From Pseudomonadota bacterium (GTDB lineage Bacteria > Pseudomonadota > Alphaproteobacteria > Rhizobiales > Beijerinckiaceae): a DNA stretch of 5,751 bases. The notes beneath the pieces were generated by a model. The model was not told where the DNA came from. It saw only the letters and a list, made by a program, of their open reading frames with translations, and did no database searches. The position numbers and the translations under genes were made by a program. The stretch covers positions 1 through 5,751 of the forward strand of contig JAGWRL010000223.1 of assembly GCA_028876585.1 (NCBI GenBank), read 5' to 3'. Every line of letters starts with the position of its first letter. Within the stretch, counting starts at the first letter, position 1. Below are positions 1 through 3,750 of this stretch, piece after piece.

Positions 1-917
1 ACAAGGAGAAGGTCTGGCGGCTGCCGCTCGCCGCACCGCAGGCGCGCGGCAAGGCGCTGGTGAACCTGCTGCCGCTGTCGGAGAACGAGCGCATCACCTC
101 CATCCTGCCCTTGCCGGAGAACGAGGAGACGTGGGGCGAGCTCGACGTCGTCTTCGCCACCAAGGCGGGGACGGTTCGGCGCAACAAGCTCTCCGACTTC
201 ATCCAGGTGAACCGCAACGGCAAGATCGCCATGAAGTTCGAGACGCCGGAGGAGGCGATAGTCGGCGTGCAGCCGTGCACCGAGGCCGACGACGTGCTGC
301 TGACAACGGCGGCCGGGCAGTGCATCCGCTTCCCGGCCAGCGACGTCCGCGTCTTCAAGGGCCGCGATTCCACCGGCGTCCGCGGCATCGCGCTGGCGGA
401 AGGCGACAGCGTCATCTCGATGGCGATCCTGCGTCACTTCGAGGCGACCGCCGACGAGCGCAGCGCCTACCTCAAGATGAGCCGCGCGGTGCGTGGCGAA
501 GGCGAGGCCGAGGGGCAGGTCGCCGACGACGAGGAGGCCGGTGCCAACGGCGGCGAGCTCGACCAGGAGCAGTACGCCACCATGGGCGCGGCCGAGCAGT
601 TCATCCTGACGGCGTCGGAGAACGGCTACGGCAAGCGCACGTCGTCGTTCGAGTACCGGGTGACCGGGCGCGGCGGCAAAGGCATCGTCGCGATGACGGT
701 CAACGCCCGCAACGGCAAGCTGGTCGCCTCGTTCCCGGCCGAGGACGGCGACGAGGTGATGCTGGTGACCGACGGCGGGCAATTGATCCGCTGCCCGGTC
801 GAGGGGATTCGCATTTCCGGCCGCGCCGCGCAGGGCGTGATCGTGTTCGACACCGCCGACCACGAGCGGGTGGTTTCGGTCGAGCGCATCTCGGAGCCGG
901 AAGGCGAGGCGGAGTAG
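1..917 (+). CDS. gyrA: DNA gyrase subunit A, C-terminal fragment (5' end outside window)
   Basis: GyrA is the DNA-cleaving subunit of gyrase. Its C-terminal beta-pinwheel wraps DNA so that the enzyme can introduce negative supercoils in the cytoplasm. The frame is open from the left edge (first full codon at base 3) to TAG at 915-917, giving about 304 residues. These cover most of the pinwheel, starting near the end of blade 1. Family landmarks are VNLLPLSENERITSILPL (bases 60-113), DSTGVRGIALAEGD (366-407), ASENGYGKRTS (612-644) and the closing blade with AAQGVIVFDTADHERVVSVERI. Relative to E. coli GyrA there is an extra, partly acidic stretch of about 45-50 residues between blades (roughly bases 438-599), which is usual in alphaproteobacteria. 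The long acidic tail of E. coli GyrA is absent; the protein ends SEPEGEAE. The motif GRGGKG (bases 666-683) resembles the GyrA box, but the canonical box should lie upstream of the window. Identity is very secure. Confidence 0.97.
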   Translation, partial: KEKVWRLPLAAPQARGKALVNLLPLSENERITSILPLPENEETWGELDVVFATKAGTVRRNKLSDFIQVNRNGKIAMKFETPEEAIVGVQPCTEADDVLLTTAAGQCIRFPASDVRVFKGRDSTGVRGIALAEGDSVISMAILRHFEATADERSAYLKMSRAVRGEGEAEGQVADDEEAGANGGELDQEQYATMGAAEQFILTASENGYGKRTSSFEYRVTGRGGKGIVAMTVNARNGKLVASFPAEDGDEVMLVTDGGQLIRCPVEGIRISGRAAQGVIVFDTADHERVVSVERISEPEGEAE

Positions 918-944
918 ACGCGGCGAAAGCCTGGCGATTCCGTG

Positions 945-974
945 GCGCCGGCCGGGTTCGATTCCCGGCGGCGC
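945..974 (+). terminator. Strong hairpin after gyrA with a tRNA T-arm-like tip
   Basis: A hairpin starts 28 bases after the gyrA stop. GCGCCG (945-950) pairs with CGGCGC (969-974). G951 is bulged, and CCGGG (952-956) pairs with CCCGG (964-968) around the loop TTCGATT. That is 11 base pairs, all G-C. No T-run follows, so it is not a textbook intrinsic terminator; it may protect the gyrA 3' end or assist Rho-dependent termination. The tip (952-968) has the exact 5-bp stem and 7-base loop of a tRNA T-arm, but no complete tRNA surrounds it. Confidence 0.5.
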
Positions 975-1364
975 GGACTGACGCGGCCTGATTCACCCCG
1001 CGTAAAGGTTAGCGGCGTCGTAAGTTCGCCCGCCTTGCAAGCCCTTTCCTTTACGAACTCCCGTTCCCCCCGCCCAAATCGTGACATTCGTGCAACATGG
1101 GTTGACGAAAGGGGGCGGGAGCAGGGCGGAGGTCACAATTTCGATTTCGGGCGCCGGGGGCTTTGGTTATGGTCCTGACTGTGAACGGGAGCTTCCCGGT
1201 CGCGAGTCGGACGGCGACGCTGGGCATCGGGGGGGACCTCGAAAAGGCGGCAAGGTTCGAAGTCATCGGGAAGAAGGGTCGCTCTCCAAAAGGCCAAAAG
1301 CCTCAAGGGGGGTGGGAGCAAAAAGACCCAGGTCCCATCGAAATGTTTTTTTGGAGGTCCACAA
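975..1364 (+). promoter_or_regulatory. Non-coding gap and long leader region of the porin gene
   Basis: No supportable gene lies between gyrA and the porin; the short open frames here have no family features. The region should hold the porin promoter and a long untranslated leader. The sequence contains an 8-bp inverted repeat CGTAAAGG (1001-1008) / CCTTTACG (1048-1055), and a TTGACG (1102-1107) that looks like a -35 box but has no good -10 at normal spacing. It also holds a hairpin CGGGA-GCT-TCCCG (1186-1198) and a stem pairing 1281-1286 with 1314-1319. Homopolymer runs are G7 (1229-1235), G6 (1307-1312) and T7 (1346-1352). The T-rich tract directly before the Shine-Dalgarno would fit efficient ribosome loading. 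The promoter itself could not be placed with confidence. Confidence 0.45.
1353..1358 (+). promoter_or_regulatory. Ribosome binding site of the porin
   Basis: GGAGGT is a near-perfect Shine-Dalgarno, six bases before the ATG at 1365 and directly after a run of seven T. It fixes the porin start. Bases 1354-1360 (GAGGTCC) are complementary to 1234-1240 (GGACCTC) in the leader, so the site could be sequestered. Confidence 0.85.
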
Positions 1365-2747
1365 ATGACGCTCATCAAGAGCCTGCTTCTGGGATCGGCC
1401 GCCGGCATCGTCGCCGTCGCGTCCGCCCAGGCCGCCGATCTGCCGACCCGCAAGGGCCCGGTCGCGGCTGAATACGTCCGCGTTTGCTCGATCACCGTCG
1501 CGGGCGCGCCCGTCGTCGGCTTCGTGCTGCCCGGCTCCGACACCTGCTTCAAGCTGTCCGGCTACGTCACGGGCCAGGTTGAAGGCGGCAATCTCAAGGT
1601 CGGCCACAACGTCGCCTACGCTCCGAACACGAGCGTGCAGAACAACGTCGGCACCTTCGGCCGCGACTCGTTCGGCATGACGACCCGCGCCAACCTGACC
1701 TTCGACGCGGTGTCGAACACGGCTTACGGCCCGTTGGTCGCCCATGCTGAATACCAGCTCAACCACTCCGGCGGCTTCGACAGCCTGAGCTCGGTGGGCT
1801 CGGACGGCGGCCTCAACCGCGCGTACGTCACCTGGGCCGGCCTGACCGCTGGTAAGATCGACTCGTTCTTCTCGTTCACCGGCGGCGGTCTCGCCTGGGC
1901 GAACTTCTTCTCGCCGGATCGCAAGGGTTACGCGCAGCCCGACGTGCTGGCCTACACCGCCAGCTTCGGCGGCGGCTTCGCGGCGACGATCTCGTTGGAA
2001 GACCCCTACGCTCCGACCGTGGCCGGCGTCGCGGTCGATCCGGGCACCTACCAGGGCTATCTCGGCTCGGCGGTTGAGGGCGGCATGCGCTTCCCCGACA
2101 TCGTCGGCGCGTTGAGCGTGCACCAGGCTTGGGGCGCGGCGCAGATTTCGGGCGTCGCTCACAACATCCGCGCGACCTCGCTGCAGGGCGACGGCGCGAC
2201 CCTCGATCGTTGGGGCTTCGCGGTTGACGCGGGCGTGTCGTTCAACATCCCGAGCATCGCGGGCGCCACGGTCGGCTTGACCGGCGCTTGGTCGCGCAAT
2301 GCGGTGTGGTACTCGGGTCTGCCGGACGGCATGTGGGGTGAAAACGGCGCGGTCAACGGCAACGGCCAGGCGATGGCGATTGGCGACGCGTTCGCCAATG
2401 GCGACGGCACCTGGGCGACCCCGACCGCTTGGTCGATCAGCGGCTGGGCGCAGTTCCAGGTCAACCCGCAGGTCAGCCTCGGCGTGGAAGGTTCGTACGG
2501 CCAGATCAACTGGACCGGCCAGCTTCCGGTGTCGATGCTCTCCGACTCGCGCAGCTTCATCGTCGGCGCGGTCGCTCACTACGATCCGGTCAAGAACCTC
2601 GACTTCGAGTTCGAACTGCTCTACCAGGGCACCACGACCACGATGCCGACGGGCTACATCGCTGGCAACGGCGTGACCACGACGGCGAACTGGCAGGGTC
2701 AGGCGAACGGCTTCGCCGGCCGCTTCGAAGTCACCCGCTCGTTCTGA
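1365..2747 (+). CDS. Outer-membrane porin, Porin_2 (Omp2/RopA-like) family
   Basis: A complete 460-residue alphaproteobacterial porin, expected to form a beta-barrel channel in the outer membrane for passive diffusion of small hydrophilic solutes. Residues 1-23 are a signal peptide: K5 is followed by a hydrophobic core and the cleavage site SAQA|ADLP. The mature N-terminus carries the family signature: ADLPTRKGP, then YVRVCS (C41), then PGSDTCFKLSGYV (C61). The two cysteines are usual for Porin_2. The rest alternates glycine- and aromatic-rich strands with polar loops. It ends GRFEVTRSF, and a C-terminal phenylalanine is the usual outer-membrane assembly signal. The start is supported by the GGAGGT ribosome binding site and by the signal peptide beginning there. 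A strong terminator follows, so it is probably monocistronic. High expression is inferred from the strong ribosome binding site and terminator and from the family. Solute specificity cannot be read from the sequence. Confidence 0.93.
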   Translation: MTLIKSLLLGSAAGIVAVASAQAADLPTRKGPVAAEYVRVCSITVAGAPVVGFVLPGSDTCFKLSGYVTGQVEGGNLKVGHNVAYAPNTSVQNNVGTFGRDSFGMTTRANLTFDAVSNTAYGPLVAHAEYQLNHSGGFDSLSSVGSDGGLNRAYVTWAGLTAGKIDSFFSFTGGGLAWANFFSPDRKGYAQPDVLAYTASFGGGFAATISLEDPYAPTVAGVAVDPGTYQGYLGSAVEGGMRFPDIVGALSVHQAWGAAQISGVAHNIRATSLQGDGATLDRWGFAVDAGVSFNIPSIAGATVGLTGAWSRNAVWYSGLPDGMWGENGAVNGNGQAMAIGDAFANGDGTWATPTAWSISGWAQFQVNPQVSLGVEGSYGQINWTGQLPVSMLSDSRSFIVGAVAHYDPVKNLDFEFELLYQGTTTTMPTGYIAGNGVTTTANWQGQANGFAGRFEVTRSF

Positions 2748-2770
2748 TCGGCTGATCTGAAAGCTTAAAG

Positions 2771-2801
2771 AGGGCCCGGAGCGAAAGCTCCGGGCCCTTT
2801 T
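2771..2801 (+). terminator. Rho-independent terminator of the porin gene
   Basis: A perfect 12-bp stem (2771-2782 with 2787-2798) closes on a GAAA tetraloop and runs into TTTT (2798-2801), starting 24 bases after the porin stop. This is a textbook intrinsic terminator for the + strand. Confidence 0.95.
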
Positions 2802-2805
2802 CGTT

Positions 2806-2822
2806 GGCGTGCGCCGCACGCC
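2806..2822. repeat. Small perfect hairpin flanked by GTTGGC repeats
   Basis: GGCGTGC (2806-2812) and GCACGCC (2816-2822) form a 7-bp stem with a 3-base loop. The direct repeat GTTGGC occurs at 2803-2808 and 2823-2828, overlapping and abutting the hairpin. There is no T-run and the role is unknown. Confidence 0.4.
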
Positions 2823-2873
2823 GTTGGCTTGCTACGCCGCGCCCGTCTCGCGCCGAAGCGACAGGCGCAACGC

Positions 2874-2912
2874 AAAACGCCCTCGCCGGGAAACCGGCGA
2901 GGGCGTCTTTTT
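2874..2912. terminator. Bidirectional Rho-independent terminator between porin and pilin 1
   Basis: A perfect 13-bp stem (2877-2889 with 2894-2906) surrounds the loop GAAA. On the + strand it is followed by C and five T (2908-2912). On the minus strand the four A at 2874-2877 become a T4 tail. It can therefore back up porin termination and also end the converging pilin 1 transcript, whose stop codon is 45 bases away on the minus strand. Confidence 0.9.
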
Positions 2913-2923
2913 GGGCTCGTCTG

Positions 2924-2943
2924 GCGCCGCCTTGCGGCGGCGC
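2924..2943 (-). repeat. GC-rich hairpin in the 3' untranslated region of pilin 1
   Basis: GCGCCGCC (2924-2931) pairs with GGCGGCGC (2936-2943), a perfect 8-bp stem. Read on the minus strand, the loop is GCAA, a GNRA tetraloop. It lies seven bases after the pilin 1 stop and before the terminator. No T-run follows, so it probably stabilises the 3' end of the pilin mRNA; that role is inferred. Confidence 0.5.
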
Positions 2944-2950
2944 GCGGCTC

Positions 2951-3115
2951 TTACTTGAGCGCGGACGAGACTTCCGAGAACTCGGCCGACAGCTTGGTGC
3001 CGAGGTTGGTCAGGATCGTGACCAGCGCGATCGCGATCAGCGACGCGATCAGGGCGTATTCGATGGCGGTGGCGCCGGACTCGTTGGCGACGAAGCTCTT
3101 GAACTTAACCAGCAT
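2951..3115 (-). CDS. Flp/Fap-type pilin subunit (pilin 1)
   Basis: A 54-residue protein of the Flp/Fap pilin family, the major subunit of Tad (tight adherence) type IVb pili. Residues 1-14 form a short leader ending NESG. Prepilin peptidase (CpaA/TadV type) would cut between G14 and A15, leaving ATAIEYALIASLIAIALVTIL with the family's Glu-Tyr pair (E19, Y20) and one hydrophobic helix (about 15-36) that anchors the subunit in the inner membrane and packs the fibre core. The tail ends KLSAEFSEVSSALK. The start ATG (3113-3115, complement) has GGAG (3123-3126, complement) seven bases upstream. Downstream lie a GNRA hairpin and a bidirectional terminator; upstream is a 311-bp AT-rich spacer, so it is likely its own unit. 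No tad/cpa assembly gene is visible here. It shares 34 of 54 residues with the second pilin at 3427-3591. Confidence 0.93.
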   Translation of the reverse strand: MLVKFKSFVANESGATAIEYALIASLIAIALVTILTNLGTKLSAEFSEVSSALK

Positions 3116-3297
3116 AGTATCGCTCCAAATTTGATGCGTTGGGCTTTGCCTCTCGTCGAGCTTTCGCTCAGTCTCGCTCGACTTGGCGTCCCGACCCTTG
3201 CAACATGACGTAACGTCGAACGTAAGGCAAGACCAAGTGCGAGTTGGTGGCGATGTGACGGGTGGTATGATTTACGATCTATGATATGAAAGTAACA

Positions 3298-3346
3298 TTA
3301 ATATGTATTGATGATTCGTTAATATTTGATGAAAACCTATTAATAT
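3298..3346. repeat. Three TTAATAT heptamers at exact 21-bp spacing
   Basis: TTAATAT occurs at 3298-3304, 3319-3325 and 3340-3346, so each copy starts 21 bp (about two helical turns) after the last and all lie on one face of the DNA. TTGATGA also occurs twice between them (3308-3314 and 3326-3332). The array is 183-231 bp upstream of the pilin 1 start. The layout suggests an operator, or intrinsically bent DNA for an AT-binding regulator such as the MucR/Ros family; the protein is inferred. Confidence 0.55.
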
Positions 3347-3348
3347 TG

Positions 3349-3392
3349 AAAAAGCCGGCCTCGCCTGCGATATTTCGCGTGACGAGCCGGCT
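3349..3392 (-). terminator. Rho-independent terminator of pilin 2
   Basis: Read on the minus strand, 3392-3387 pairs with 3358-3353 (AGCCGG), then 3386-3383 with 3363-3360 (four pairs) across one bulged base at 3359. An inner stem pairs 3367-3370 with 3375-3378. The hairpin is followed by five T (complement of 3349-3353). It begins about 34 bases after the pilin 2 stop, so the two pilins are probably not co-transcribed at full level. Confidence 0.85.
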
Positions 3393-3426
3393 CGGAATTA
3401 GGAAGAGAAAAGTGGTTATCCGTGCG

Positions 3427-3591
3427 TTACTTCAGCGCGCTGCTGACTTCGGAGAAGTAGCTGCTGAGCTTCGTGCCGATGCCGGTCAGCGCCGTGATGA
3501 TGGCCATGCCGATAAAGGAGGCGATCAAGGCGTATTCGATCGCCGTCGCGCCGCTTTCGTCGTGCGCCAGGTCTTGCATGGTTTTCGTCAT
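3427..3591 (-). CDS. Flp/Fap-type pilin subunit (pilin 2)
   Basis: A second 54-residue Flp/Fap pilin. The leader MTKTMQDLAHDESG ends at the predicted prepilin-peptidase cut G14|A15, followed by ATAIEYALIAS with E19 and Y20 and a hydrophobic helix to about residue 36. The tail YFSEVSSALK matches pilin 1. Identity to pilin 1 is 34/54 overall and 30/40 in the mature part, while the leaders differ almost completely. The start at 3591 is preferred because GGGGAAG (3597-3603, complement) lies a few bases upstream; an in-frame ATG at codon 5 (3577-3579) lacks such a site and would shorten the leader to 10 residues. Its own terminator follows. It lies 159 bp downstream of the maeB stop on the same strand. 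As with pilin 1, family assignment is firm, but whether it is a major or minor pilin is not visible. Confidence 0.92.
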   Translation of the reverse strand: MTKTMQDLAHDESGATAIEYALIASFIGMAIITALTGIGTKLSSYFSEVSSALK

Positions 3592-3750
3592 TCCAGCTTC
3601 CCCGCCCGCCGCTTATCAAGCTCGCCTCAACGTAAGCGACCCTGACGGCTCCAGATTGAGAAAACCTTGTCGCGATCGCAGAGTAACCCTACCCGCGTTC
3701 ACGAATGCGGCGGCGCGGTGAAGCGGCCGTTAACGTCCGTGGCGAAGCCC
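3592..3750 (-). promoter_or_regulatory. Spacer between maeB and pilin 2 (pilin 2 leader and probable promoter)
   Basis: No gene or clear intrinsic terminator for maeB is seen. The segment contains the pilin 2 ribosome binding site, AACGTAAG at 3629-3636 (also present upstream of pilin 1 at 3219-3226) and the 8-bp palindrome CGTTAACG (3728-3735). Read-through from maeB into pilin 2 is possible, but a separate promoter seems more likely given the unrelated functions. No -35/-10 pair could be fixed. Confidence 0.35.

Larger units (their letters stand above)
3116..3426 (-). promoter_or_regulatory. Spacer between the pilins: pilin 1 leader, AT-rich island and pilin 2 terminator
   Basis: No gene is seen in this 311-bp stretch. 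Nearest pilin 1 is its probable leader, with a 7-bp inverted repeat GTCGAGC (3155-3161) / GCTCGAC (3176-3182) and three ACGT tetramers (3208-3211, 3213-3216, 3220-3223). Then comes an island (3271-3350) with only 17 G/C in 80 bases, in sharp contrast to the GC-rich surroundings. The pilin 1 promoter is probably in or beside it, but no convincing -35/-10 pair could be placed. The far end holds the pilin 2 terminator, listed separately. Confidence 0.6.

Noticed and set aside
903..979. A complete tRNA gene ending at the T-arm-like hairpin
   Set aside because: No matching 5' acceptor strand, D-arm or anticodon arm can be placed at proper spacing, and the 5' half would overlap the end of gyrA. Only the T-arm portion is present.
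1102..1107. TTGACG as the -35 box of the porin promoter
   Set aside because: At 16-18 bp spacing the sequence is GGCGGA-like, not a -10 box. Without a transcription start it cannot be called.
1263..2819. 518-residue open frame on the minus strand opposite the porin gene
   Set aside because: It mirrors the porin codons (arginine- and valine-rich translation, low complexity), has no recognisable family and no good ribosome binding site, and it runs through both the porin leader and its terminator. It is a by-product of GC-biased third positions.
3298..3346. CtrA binding sites in the AT-rich island
   Set aside because: CtrA sites need TTAA-N7-TTAA (11 bp between half-sites) or TTAACCAT. The TTAA elements here are 21 bp apart.
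3298..3346. CRISPR array or replication-origin iterons
   Set aside because: The repeats are only seven bases with 14-bp gaps and three copies, and there are no cas or replication initiator genes. They are too short for CRISPR and there is no support for an origin.
3286..3645. 119-residue + strand open frame across the AT-rich island and pilin 2
   Set aside because: It runs antisense through the pilin 2 gene and its terminator, and its second half is the complement of pilin codons. There is no family similarity and no ribosome binding site.
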